64,000 nucleotides of DNA, taken from assembly GCF_003002815.1 (NCBI RefSeq), contig NZ_PVTF01000004.1, positions 248,001-312,000 on the forward strand. The letters are read 5' to 3'. Origin of the DNA: Umezawaea tangerina (GTDB lineage Bacteria; Actinomycetota; Actinomycetes; Mycobacteriales; Pseudonocardiaceae). The stretch's first letter is position 1, and the number at the start of each line of letters is the position of its first letter. A program made the translations under genes and the position numbers. The notes below the pieces were generated by a model. That model was not told the origin of the DNA. It made no database searches and saw only the letters and a list, made by a program, of their open reading frames with translations. Of the stretch, positions 37,082-47,843 are shown piece after piece.

Positions 37082-37394
37082 GCAGTCGCTCACGACGCTC
37101 TCCGATCCGGCTCGAACCAGTCGAAACCGCCCTGCGGGGCGTGCGGCCAGGACGGCGTGTCCGCGTCGGAAGCACCGCGGACCAGCGGTTCCAACCGCGG
37201 CGTGCGGCGCACGTCGACGCGGGGCGTGGGCATCTCTGAGCTGAGGAAGGACATGGACACACCGTGCCCAGGCACCCGCTAGGCGGGCATCATCCCGCGG
37301 TCTGGCTCGGGCACCAGCCCAAAGGATGACAACGAGCACCCGTCGGGGGTACTCGGACCGGACGGTCCGGTAGACCGCCCGGTCCTGAAAGGAC
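37082..37394. other. Gene-free stretch between the Clp-N gene and priA
   Basis: No plausible coding region on either strand. A short stem GGACCGGACGGTCC lies near 37354-37367. Otherwise nothing recognised apart from the hairpin that follows. Confidence 0.5.
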
Positions 37395-37445
37395 TAGGGC
37401 GTGTTTCCCGGATCCGTGTCCGCGGTAGCCGGGAAACACGCCCTA
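37395..37445. terminator. Terminator hairpin at the priA 3' end
   Basis: TAGGGCGTGTTTCCCGG (37395-37411) pairs over 17 bp with 37429-37445, 17-nt loop. The right arm overlaps the priA TAG stop. The CTAGGGCG ends look somewhat like insertion-element termini, but no element is present. Confidence 0.7.
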
Positions 37446-38177
37446 ACCCCGGACAGCGGCGAGGGCTTCGGGGAGGGTGAACGAGCCGGCGTAGAGCGCC
37501 TTGCCGATGATCGCGCCCTCGACGCCGTCGCGGGACAGCGCGGCCAGCGCGATGAGGTCGTCCACACTGGACACCCCGCCGGAGGCGATGACCGGTGCGT
37601 CGGTGCGGGCGCAGACCTCGCGCAGCAGCTCGACGTTCGGGCCCTGGAGCATGCCGTCCTTGCCGACGTCGGTCACGACGTAGCGGGTGCAGCCGTCGCG
37701 GTCCAGCCGCTCCAGCACCTCCCACAGGTCGCCGCCGTCGGTGGTCCAGCCGCGCGCGGCGACCCGGTGGCCGCGGTCGGTGATGCGCACGTCCAGGCCG
37801 ACCGCGACCTTCTCGCCGTGCTCCGCGACGACCTTGGCGCACCACGCCGGGTCCTCCAGCGCGGCCGTGCCCAGGTTGACCCTGGCGCAGCCGGTCGACA
37901 GGGCGTTGGCCAGCGACTCGTCGTCGCGGATGCCACCGGTCAGCTCGACGTTCACGTCCAGCTCGCCGACGACGCGCGCCAGCAGCTCGCGGTTGCTGCC
38001 GCGGCCGAACGCGGCGTCGAGGTCGACCAGGTGCACCCATTCGGCGCCGTCGCGCTGCCAGGCGAGCGCGGCCTCCAGCGGGTCGCCGTAGTTGGTCTCG
38101 GTACCGGCTTCGCCCTGGACGAGCCGGACGGCGAGGCCGTCGGCTACGTCGACGGCCGGGAGCAGCGTGAATGTCAC
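37443..38177 (-). CDS. priA: Bifunctional HisA/TrpF isomerase (PriA)
   Basis: 244 aa TIM barrel. In actinobacteria this enzyme isomerises both ProFAR (histidine) and PRA (tryptophan), and no separate trpF is seen near trp. Motifs: [20 protein letters not shown] (catalytic Asp11 position), [41 protein letters not shown]. 10 nt after hisH. Bifunctionality follows from family knowledge, not from a feature unique to this sequence. Confidence 0.93.
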   Translation of the reverse strand: MTFTLLPAVDVADGLAVRLVQGEAGTETNYGDPLEAALAWQRDGAEWVHLVDLDAAFGRGSNRELLARVVGELDVNVELTGGIRDDESLANALSTGCARVNLGTAALEDPAWCAKVVAEHGEKVAVGLDVRITDRGHRVAARGWTTDGGDLWEVLERLDRDGCTRYVVTDVGKDGMLQGPNVELLREVCARTDAPVIASGGVSSVDDLIALAALSRDGVEGAIIGKALYAGSFTLPEALAAVRG

Positions 38178-38187
38178 GCCATTCAGC

Positions 38188-38820
38188 CTAGTTGAAGCTC
38201 TTCAGCCAGTTCTCCAGCAGGTGCGCGCCCGCGTCGCCCGACTTCTCCGGGTGGAACTGGGTCGCCCACAGGGCCCCGTTCTCCACCGCGGCCACGAAGT
38301 CGCTGCCGTGCTCGGCCCACGTCACCAGCGGCGGCTTGATCACGTCGGAGGGCTCCAGCACCCAGTCGCGCACGCCGTAGGAGTGCACGAAGTAGTAGCG
38401 GGTGTCGGCGGGGAGCCCGGCGAACAGCGCCGTGCCCCCCGGCGCGCGCACGGTGTTCCAGCCCATGTGCGGCACGATCGGCGCGTCCAGCCGCTCCACC
38501 GTGCCGGGCCACTCGCCGCAGCCCTCGGTGAGCACGCCGTGCTCGATGCCGCGGTCGAACAGGACCTGCATGCCCACGCACACGCCGATCACCGGGCGGC
38601 CGCCCGCGAGGCGTTCGCCGATCATCCGGCCGCCGCGGATGGCGTTGAGCTGCTCCATGCACGCCGCGTACGCGCCGACGCCGGGGACGAACAGGCCGTC
38701 CGCCTCGCGCACGGCGCGGTGGTCGGCGGTCACCTCCACCTCGGCGCCGACGCGCTGGAGGGCGCGCTCGACCGAGCGGAGGTTGCCGGATCCGTAGTCC
38801 AAGACGACGACGCGTGCCAC
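38188..38820 (-). CDS. hisH: Imidazole glycerol phosphate synthase glutaminase subunit
   Basis: 210 aa class I amidotransferase supplying ammonia to HisF. Nucleophile Cys in [12 protein letters not shown], catalytic His and Glu in [14 protein letters not shown]-terminal [15 protein letters not shown] at 38820. 9-10 nt gaps on both sides show it is cotranscribed with the unknown upstream gene and priA. Confidence 0.96.
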   Translation of the reverse strand: MARVVVLDYGSGNLRSVERALQRVGAEVEVTADHRAVREADGLFVPGVGAYAACMEQLNAIRGGRMIGERLAGGRPVIGVCVGMQVLFDRGIEHGVLTEGCGEWPGTVERLDAPIVPHMGWNTVRAPGGTALFAGLPADTRYYFVHSYGVRDWVLEPSDVIKPPLVTWAEHGSDFVAAVENGALWATQFHPEKSGDAGAHLLENWLKSFN

Positions 38821-38829
38821 GTGACCAGG

Positions 38830-39342
38830 CTAGGCCAGGGGTGGTTCGGTCGGTGCCGCGCCCTGCGTGACCGGCACCACGGGCAGCAGCGTGTTGATCG
38901 GCAGGCCCGCCAGCCCGGTGCGCGTCGACGGCAGCCCGGCCACGTGCGCGTCCGCCCTGCCCTCCTCGACCAGCCCGACGACCTGCGTCACGTCCGCGGT
39001 CAGCTCGGCGTCGCCGCGTTCGCGCCGCTTGAGCCGCCACCACGCGACGGGTCCGGTGAGCCGCATCGCGGACAGCACCGACCCCCGGTAGGTCGTGCGG
39101 GTGCCGTCCGAGCCGACCTGCGTGCCACCGGCCCACCGCAGGACCAGCGCCGTGCCGCCGATCTCCCGGCACCGCTCGGCCAGCCGCACGGCGGACGGGA
39201 AACCGCCTTGGCGGGCGGGGAGGAGCACCGTGCCCGAGGTCACCGGGACGAGCGCGGCGGGCCCCGAGCCCTCCTTGTGCAGGGCCCGTTGCAGCGCGGC
39301 GGTGGGTGCTGCGGTCCAGATCAGGGTTCTCGGCACTCTCAC
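38830..39342 (-). CDS. Conserved-looking protein of unknown function in the transketolase-his unit
   Basis: 170 aa, soluble, function unrecognised. N-terminal RVPRTLIWTAAPTAALQRAL, middle LAERCREIGGTALVLRWAGG, a single WWRLKRRERGD turn, then a Pro-rich C-terminus. GTG at 39342. It lies 9 nt from both the transketolase C subunit gene and hisH, so it is certainly in this operon. Confidence 0.7.
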   Translation of the reverse strand: MRVPRTLIWTAAPTAALQRALHKEGSGPAALVPVTSGTVLLPARQGGFPSAVRLAERCREIGGTALVLRWAGGTQVGSDGTRTTYRGSVLSAMRLTGPVAWWRLKRRERGDAELTADVTQVVGLVEEGRADAHVAGLPSTRTGLAGLPINTLLPVVPVTQGAAPTEPPLA

Positions 39343-39351
39343 AGCACTAGA

Positions 39352-40248
39352 TCATGCCTGATTCCCGTGGTTGTACATCCGCCGCACGGCCGCCGAGATC
39401 CCGAGCACGTCGAGGTCGTGCGCGGAGTCGTGGTCCTCGGCCGTCCCGTAGGCGCGCAGCTCGGCTTCCCGTTGCACGCCAAGGGATCGCAGCCGGGACG
39501 GGACGTCGGTCAGCGCCTCGCTGACCAGGTGCGCCGAGGTCCCCTCCAGGTACGGCTCGACCAGCAGCACGTCCGCGCGGTCGGCCGCCCGCACCGCCCG
39601 CCGCAGCCCTTCGGCGTCGAACGGCCGGACCGTCGAGGCGTAGAGCACCGTCACGTCCACGCCCCGCGTGGCCTCCAGCACCCGGTCCAGCACCGGCCCG
39701 ACCGCCACGACCACCCCCGCCCGCCCCTCGCGCACCGCGGTGAACCCCTCCGCCACCGGGTACGCGCGCGCGTTGGTGCGCAAGGAAAGCCGCAGGTACA
39801 CCCGGTCATCCGCGGCGAGCGCTGCGCGCACCAGCGGCTCCACCTCGTCCGGGTGCCCCGGCACGTGCACGGTCCAGCCGGGCAGGGTGTCGAACAGCGC
39901 CACGTCGCCGGGTGCCTGGTGCGTCCGCCCCCACACCGGGTCGTCGTAGGAGGCCCCCACGCTCACCAGCACCCCGCCGACGTCCTGGTGGCCGAAGTCC
40001 AGCTTGATCTGCTCGAACGGCCGCTCCACCAGGAACGGCGCGTAGGTGTGCACCACCGGCCGCAGCCCGCTCAGCGCCAGTCCCCCGCCGACACCGACCA
40101 TGGCCTGCTCCCGGATGCCCACGTTGATCACCCGATCGGTGGTCGGGAAGACGTCCCGCGAGATCTCCGCCAGCACCACCACGACCCGCGGGTCGGTCGC
40201 CATCACCTCGGTGACCGTCCGCGCGAACACCTCCCGCATCGTGGTCAT
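39352..40248 (-). CDS. Transketolase, C-terminal subunit (split type)
   Basis: 298 aa with the pyrimidine-binding and C-terminal domains of transketolase. Key region: RVINVGIREQAMVGVGGGLA (catalytic Glu), VVHTYAPFLVERPFEQIKLD, and phosphate contacts around GRTHQAPGDVALFDTLPGW. Works with the N subunit encoded immediately upstream (1-nt TGATG overlap) in the non-oxidative pentose phosphate pathway. Split transketolases are known in actinomycetes, some serving secondary metabolism. Confidence 0.9.
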   Translation of the reverse strand: MTTMREVFARTVTEVMATDPRVVVVLAEISRDVFPTTDRVINVGIREQAMVGVGGGLALSGLRPVVHTYAPFLVERPFEQIKLDFGHQDVGGVLVSVGASYDDPVWGRTHQAPGDVALFDTLPGWTVHVPGHPDEVEPLVRAALAADDRVYLRLSLRTNARAYPVAEGFTAVREGRAGVVVAVGPVLDRVLEATRGVDVTVLYASTVRPFDAEGLRRAVRAADRADVLLVEPYLEGTSAHLVSEALTDVPSRLRSLGVQREAELRAYGTAEDHDSAHDLDVLGISAAVRRMYNHGNQA

Positions 40249-40928
40249 CACAGCACCTCCGCCACTACGACGAGCGGCGCGCCCACGTGCGGCAGGGTCA
40301 GCGCGTCGTGCAGCGCGTCCTGGTCCCGACCGTCCACAGTGGTCGCCTCCCAGCCCTCGACGGCGAACCGCGCCGCGATCCCGCCGGGCCAGCCGTGCGT
40401 GCCGGACCGGTTGTCCACGACCACGGTGGTCAGCCGCTCGATCCCGAGCCGACCGGCCAGCGCGATGGCCTCGTGGTTGCTGCCCTCGTCCAGCTCCGCG
40501 TCCCCGACCAGGACCACCACCCGCTGGTGCCCGCGCTGGATGTCCAGCCCCAGCGCCATCCCCACCGCGATCGGCAGCCCGTGGCCCAGCGACCCGCTGC
40601 TGATCTCCACACCGGGCACCAGGACCCGGTCGGGGTGCTGCCCCAGCGGCGAGTCCCACTTCGTCCAGCCGTCCAAAAGCGACGGTTCGACGAACCCCTT
40701 CGCCGCCAGCACCGCGTAGTACGCCATCGGCCCGTGCCCCTTGGACAGCAGGAACCTGTCCCGCCCCGGATCGTCGACCCGCTCCGGCGACACGTCCAGC
40801 ACCCGGTCGTAGAGCACCCACAGCACGTCCAGCGTCGACGCCGCCGCCCACTCGTGCTTCTCGTCCCCCGTCATCCTGGCGAACAACGCCGGGATGCCCG
40901 CGAACCCCGTCTCCCTCGTCGCTGTCAT
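40248..40928 (-). CDS. Transketolase, N-terminal subunit (split type)
   Basis: 226 aa TPP-binding half. KGHGPMAYYAVLAAKGF and GSLGHGLPIAVGMALG are typical; the diphosphate motif reads GDAELDEGSNHEA with VVVDN, so the usual second Gly of GDG is Ala. ATG at 40928 chosen over an in-frame ATG at 40943 because a SoxR-type promoter puts transcription start exactly there, giving a leaderless message. First gene of the run to hisH-priA. Confidence 0.88.
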   Translation of the reverse strand: MTATRETGFAGIPALFARMTGDEKHEWAAASTLDVLWVLYDRVLDVSPERVDDPGRDRFLLSKGHGPMAYYAVLAAKGFVEPSLLDGWTKWDSPLGQHPDRVLVPGVEISSGSLGHGLPIAVGMALGLDIQRGHQRVVVLVGDAELDEGSNHEAIALAGRLGIERLTTVVVDNRSGTHGWPGGIAARFAVEGWEATTVDGRDQDALHDALTLPHVGAPLVVVAEVL

Positions 40929-40965
40929 GCGACCACCATCCAACCTCGACCAAGGTGGAGGTCAA
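40928..40965 (-). promoter_or_regulatory. MerR/SoxR-architecture promoter of the transketolase-his unit
   Basis: On the minus strand: TTGACC (40965-40960), 19-nt spacer, GATGGT (40940-40935), predicted start at the ATG at 40928. The spacer holds the 18-bp dyad CCTCCACCTTGGTCGAGG (40961-40944; one mismatched pair), beginning at the CC of the -35 exactly as in the E. coli soxS promoter and keeping its CCTC...GAGG ends. On the + strand TAGGCT (40970-40975) could drive a leaderless soxR. Confidence 0.75.
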
Positions 40966-40981
40966 GACGTAGGCTGGGCGG

Positions 40982-41443
40982 GTGACGAAGTTACCGGAGA
41001 ACCTGACCATCGGGCAGGTGGCCGAGCGCAGCGGCGTACCGCACACCGCGCTGCGCTTCTACGAGGACCGCGGCCTGATCGCCTCGCACCGCACCAGCGG
41101 CAACCAGCGCAGGTACCCCCGGTCCGTCCTGCGCAGGCTCGCGTTCATCCGCACCGCGCAGCGGGTGGGCCTGAGCCTGGAGGACGTGCACGCCGCGCTC
41201 GCCACGCTGCCCGACGGGCGCACCCCGACGAAGGCCGACTGGAGCCGCCTGTCCCAGTCCTGGCAGGAGGAGCTGGACGCCCGCATCGACGCCCTGCACC
41301 GCCTGCGCGACCGCCTCACCTCCTGCATCGGCTGCGGCTGCCTCTCGCTGCGCAGCTGCTTCCTGCACAACTTCGACGACGCCCAGTCCGCCGACGGCCC
41401 CGGCGCCCCGAAGCTGAAAGCGGCCACCGAGGGCGGCACCTGA
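40982..41443 (+). CDS. soxR: Redox-sensitive regulator SoxR
   Basis: 153 aa MerR-family activator. N-terminal winged helix (LTIGQVAERSGVPHTALRFY, EDRGLIASHRTSGNQRRYPR), a dimerisation helix, and the [2Fe-2S] signature CIGCGCLSLRSC with Cys115, Cys118, Cys120 and Cys126. Divergent from the split transketolase genes with a SoxR-like operator between. In actinomycetes SoxR usually answers redox-active metabolites. GTG start. Confidence 0.95.
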   Translation: MTKLPENLTIGQVAERSGVPHTALRFYEDRGLIASHRTSGNQRRYPRSVLRRLAFIRTAQRVGLSLEDVHAALATLPDGRTPTKADWSRLSQSWQEELDARIDALHRLRDRLTSCIGCGCLSLRSCFLHNFDDAQSADGPGAPKLKAATEGGT

Positions 41444-41486
41444 ACTCGGTGGCGTGAACGGCACCGGTCGTGCTGAGCTGTGCCGC

Positions 41487-42020
41487 ATGCAAGAGAAGGA
41501 CATGATCCGCTTGTCCAAGCGGCTCTCCAAACGCCTCAGGCACTCGCCGGAGGCCATCGGCCTGCGCCTGGACCCCGAGGGCTGGGTCGGCGTCGACGAC
41601 CTGCTCGCCGCGCTCGGCGGCGGCGTCACCCGCGCGCAGCTCGACGAGGTCGTGGCCCGCAACGACAAGCAGCGGTTCACGATCGACGGCGACCGCATCC
41701 GGGCCAACCAGGGCCACAGCGTCCCGGTCGACCTGGGCCTACCGGTGAGCGAACCGCCACCGGTGCTCTACCACGGCACGGTGGGCAGCTCGCTGCCCGC
41801 CATCCACCGGGACGGCCTCAAGCCGATGAACCGCCACGACGTGCACCTCTCCCCGACGGTCGAGACCGCGCAACGGGTCGGGGCACGACGGGGCAAGCCG
41901 GTGGTGCTGACCGTCGACGCCGCCGCCATGCGCGCCGACGGCCACGAGTTCCGGGTCAGCGCGAACGGCGTGTGGCTGGTGCCGCACGTCCCACCGCGGT
42001 ACCTGTCCGAGCAGGGCTGA
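41487..42020 (+). CDS. kptA: RNA 2'-phosphotransferase (Tpt1/KptA)
   Basis: 177 aa enzyme that moves an RNA 2'-phosphate to NAD+ (in eukaryotes after tRNA splicing; bacterial role unknown). Signatures: RLSKRLSKRLRHSPEAIGLR (catalytic Arg region), VLYHGTVGSSLPAIHRDGL, DVHLSPTVETA, and the C-terminal FRVSANGVWLVPHVP. ATG 41487 used; 41502 also possible. Downstream of soxR on the same strand (43-nt gap). Confidence 0.92.
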   Translation: MQEKDMIRLSKRLSKRLRHSPEAIGLRLDPEGWVGVDDLLAALGGGVTRAQLDEVVARNDKQRFTIDGDRIRANQGHSVPVDLGLPVSEPPPVLYHGTVGSSLPAIHRDGLKPMNRHDVHLSPTVETAQRVGARRGKPVVLTVDAAAMRADGHEFRVSANGVWLVPHVPPRYLSEQG

Positions 42021-42021
42021 C

Positions 42022-42176
42022 CTACAGCAGCCAGGCCACCGCGCCGCCGACGGCGACCAGCGCCAGCACGCCCAGCACCGCCGCGACCGCCTTGGCCGTC
42101 TTCCAGGTGCTGTACACGCCGCCGAGCAGGAACCCGGCCAGCGCGAGCAGCCCGATCCCGACGTACTCCTTCGGCA

Positions 42177-42177
<1 letters not shown>
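42022..42177 (-). CDS. Small membrane protein in the his operon (51 aa)
   Basis: Reads MPKEYVGIGLLALAGFLLGG, VYSTWKTAKAVAAVLGVLAL, VAVGGAVAWLL: two hydrophobic helices around a short basic loop. The ATG overlaps the hisB stop (TAATG). Ends 1 nt from the convergent kptA stop. Function unknown; the spacing and hydrophobic design argue it is real. Confidence 0.65.
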
Positions 42178-45228
<3,051 letters not shown>

Positions 45229-45382
45229 GCCCCCAAGCCTAGGCGAAGGCGAATTCCGTCAACTGTCAGCCCGGTGCGGACCACCGCGAAGCCAGCGAAC
45301 GGCGCTATCAGGACAGATCGGGCGCAGTCACGCTGGAGCGGCACCACTCCGTCGCAAAACCCTGCTGATGATGGAGCCGCAC

Positions 45383-46669
45383 ATGTTCGCGAAACGACGT
45401 GGCCTGGTCGCCCTGGCGTCCTTGGCCCTGATAGCCACCGCCCTGCCCGGATCCGCCGAGCCGACGGCCGTCCGGGGCGAGCGGACCGTGTACGAGGTCA
45501 CCGCCGCCGACCCGGTGTCCCGCACCAAGGTCGCCGACACCGGTGTCGACGTGCTCGGCCTCGACGGTGACAAGCTCACCGTGATCGCCGAGAAGTCCCA
45601 GCTCCGGGCGCTGCGCGCGACCGGGCTCACGGTGAAGTCCAAGGGCGACGCCGACGCCCAGCTGGCCCGGCTCGGCACCGCCGACGTGGGCACGTTCGAC
45701 TTCCCGTCCGGCTACACCGGCTACCACAACTACGCCGAGACGACGGCCGAGCTCAACCAGACCGTCACCGACCACCCGAACCTCGTGAAGCTGTCGACGA
45801 TCGGCAACTCCTACCAGGGCCGGGCGCTGTACGCGATGAAGATCAGCAACAACCCGTCCGTCGACCAGGCGAAGCCGGAGGTGCTGTTCACCTGCAACCA
45901 GCACGCCCGCGAGCACCTGACCGTGGAGATGTGCCTGCACATCATCCAGCGGCTCACCGACGGCTACGCCACGAACACCGCGATCAAGGCGCTGGTGGAC
46001 AGCCGGGAGATCTGGGTCGTGCCGAGCGTGAACCCCGACGGCGCCGAGTACGACATCGCGGCGGGCACGCTGCGCGGGTGGCGCAAGAACCGGCAGCCGA
46101 ACTCGACGTCCACCGGCACCGACACCAACCGCAACTGGGGCTACCAGTGGGGCTGCTGCGGCGGCTCCAGCGGCACCGGGTCGAGCGAGACCTACCGCGG
46201 CACGAGCGCGTTCTCCGCGCCGGAGACCCAGCGGGTGCGCGACTTCGTCAACTCCCGCGTGGTCGGCGGTGTGCAGCAGATCAAGTCGCACATCGACTGG
46301 CACACCTACTCCGAGCTGATCCTGTGGCCCTACGGCTACACCTACAACGACACCGCGACGGGCCTCAACGCCGACCAGGCGAACGCGTTCGCGACGCTGG
46401 GCAGGCAGATGGCCGCGAAGAACGGCTACACGCCGCAGCAGTCCAGCGACCTCTACATCACCGACGGCGGCATCAACGACTGGATGTGGGCCACGCACAA
46501 GATCTGGAGCTACACCTTCGAGATGTACCCGAAGGACGGCAGCGGGCTGAACGGCTTCTACCCGCGCGACACCCAGATCGCGACGCAGACCACCCGCAAC
46601 GACACCGCGGTGGACCTGTTCCTGAGCTACTCCGACTGCGTGCCGCGGGTCATCGGCCAATCCTGCTGA
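45383..46669 (+). CDS. Secreted M14 zinc carboxypeptidase
   Basis: 428 aa exported metallopeptidase. Signal peptide residues 1-26 (FAKRRGLVALASLALIATAL). A propeptide precedes about residue 115. The catalytic domain has zinc ligands in CNQHAREHLTVE (His, Glu) and SHIDWHTYSE (His), substrate residues in TDTNRNWGYQW, and the catalytic Glu in YTFEMYPKDG. Resembles the Streptomyces carboxypeptidase T/SG group. ATG 45383 chosen because GGAG lies 7 nt upstream; ATG 45371 or 45368 would add a few residues. The 3' end overlaps the convergent aminotransferase by 20 nt. Confidence 0.93.
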   Translation: MFAKRRGLVALASLALIATALPGSAEPTAVRGERTVYEVTAADPVSRTKVADTGVDVLGLDGDKLTVIAEKSQLRALRATGLTVKSKGDADAQLARLGTADVGTFDFPSGYTGYHNYAETTAELNQTVTDHPNLVKLSTIGNSYQGRALYAMKISNNPSVDQAKPEVLFTCNQHAREHLTVEMCLHIIQRLTDGYATNTAIKALVDSREIWVVPSVNPDGAEYDIAAGTLRGWRKNRQPNSTSTGTDTNRNWGYQWGCCGGSSGTGSSETYRGTSAFSAPETQRVRDFVNSRVVGGVQQIKSHIDWHTYSELILWPYGYTYNDTATGLNADQANAFATLGRQMAAKNGYTPQQSSDLYITDGGINDWMWATHKIWSYTFEMYPKDGSGLNGFYPRDTQIATQTTRNDTAVDLFLSYSDCVPRVIGQSC

Positions 46670-47843
46670 CCGCGGCGATCGCCTGGTCGACCTGCTCGGG
46701 CGAGACGAAGTAGTGCGGGGACGCCCGCACCACCTCGTCGAGCCCGCGCCGGGTCATGTCGACCCTGGTGGAGGACAGCGAGCTGGTGGTCACGGTGATC
46801 TCCTGGCTCACCAGCCGCTGCTTCACCTCGGCCGCGGCGACCCCGTCGACGGTGAACGTGACCAGCCCGCACTGCCGTTCGCCGAGGTCGCGGACCCGCA
46901 CGCCGGGCAGGTCGGCCAGGCCCGCGCGCAAGCGCTTGGCGCGGTCGTCGACCTCGGCCGCGATGGCCTCCAGACCCAGGCCGAGCGCGTACCGGGCGGC
47001 CTCGACCAGCCCGAGCCTGGCCGCGATCGAGTTCTCCCACAGCTCGAACACCCGCGCGTCGTCGCGCAGCTCGTAGTCCGAGGCCGACGTCCACCGGCCG
47101 CTGTAGAGGTCGACCAGCCGGGGGCGCAGCCGCGGCAGGACCTCGCGGCGCACGGCCAGCACGCCGGTGCCGCGCGGTCCGCGCAGCCACTTGCGGCCGG
47201 TGCCGGACAGGACGTCCACGCCGAGGTCGTGCAGGCCGACCGGGAACTGGCCGAGCGACTGGCAGGCGTCCAGCATCACGAGCGCGCCGACCTCGTGCGC
47301 GGCGGCGGTGATGCCTGCGACCGGGTTCACCAGGCCGCCGTTGGTCGGCACGTGCACCACCGACACCAGCTTCACCCGCTCGTCGAGCAGTCCGCGAAGC
47401 GCGTCGAGGTCGACCTGGCCGTGCTCGTCCGACGGGATCGTCTCGACGGTCGCGCCGGTCTCCTCGGCGCGGCGCAGCAGCGGCACGGCGTTGCCCGCGT
47501 ACTCGACCTCGGTGATCAGCACCCGGTCGCCGTCGGCCAGCGGCACGGCGTCGAACGCGGTCAGCCAGGACCTCGTGGCGCTGTCGGTGAACGCGATCTC
47601 GTCCGGCGCGGCGCCGAGCAGCTCGGCGAACACGCCGTAGCCCGCCTCCAGGTCGTCGGCGCGCTCGTACGCGGCCCGGTAGCCGCCGATCTCCGCCTCG
47701 CGGCGCAGGTGGGCGAGCTGGACGTCCAGCACCGGCGTGGGCGGCAGCGACGAGCCCGCGCTGTCCAGGAAGATCCGGTCGACGGCGGCGGGCGTGTCGG
47801 CCCGCACGGCTTCGAAGGACTGCGCCCGATTCCCACTGGTCAC
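46650..47843 (-). CDS. Class V aminotransferase-fold PLP enzyme
   Basis: 397 aa. IFLDSAGSSLPP at the N-terminus, PLP-binding VMLDACQSLGQFPVGLHDLG and lysine in DVLSGTGRKWLRGPRGTG. Related to cysteine desulfurases, isopenicillin N epimerase and ergothioneine EgtE-type C-S lyases; the reaction cannot be told. GTG at 47843 overlaps the solute-binding protein stop (GTGA), so both are cotranslated. Confidence 0.87.
   Translation of the reverse strand: MTSGNRAQSFEAVRADTPAAVDRIFLDSAGSSLPPTPVLDVQLAHLRREAEIGGYRAAYERADDLEAGYGVFAELLGAAPDEIAFTDSATRSWLTAFDAVPLADGDRVLITEVEYAGNAVPLLRRAEETGATVETIPSDEHGQVDLDALRGLLDERVKLVSVVHVPTNGGLVNPVAGITAAAHEVGALVMLDACQSLGQFPVGLHDLGVDVLSGTGRKWLRGPRGTGVLAVRREVLPRLRPRLVDLYSGRWTSASDYELRDDARVFELWENSIAARLGLVEAARYALGLGLEAIAAEVDDRAKRLRAGLADLPGVRVRDLGERQCGLVTFTVDGVAAAEVKQRLVSQEITVTTSSLSSTRVDMTRRGLDEVVRASPHYFVSPEQVDQAIAAVSRIGR

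Noticed and set aside
37395-37445. Insertion-sequence remnant
   Set aside because: The ends loosely resemble IS termini, but there is no transposase, no duplication, and the hairpin fits a priA terminator.
37279-38040. Separate gene on the minus strand overlapping priA
   Set aside because: It is another frame of priA extended into the terminator; no homology.
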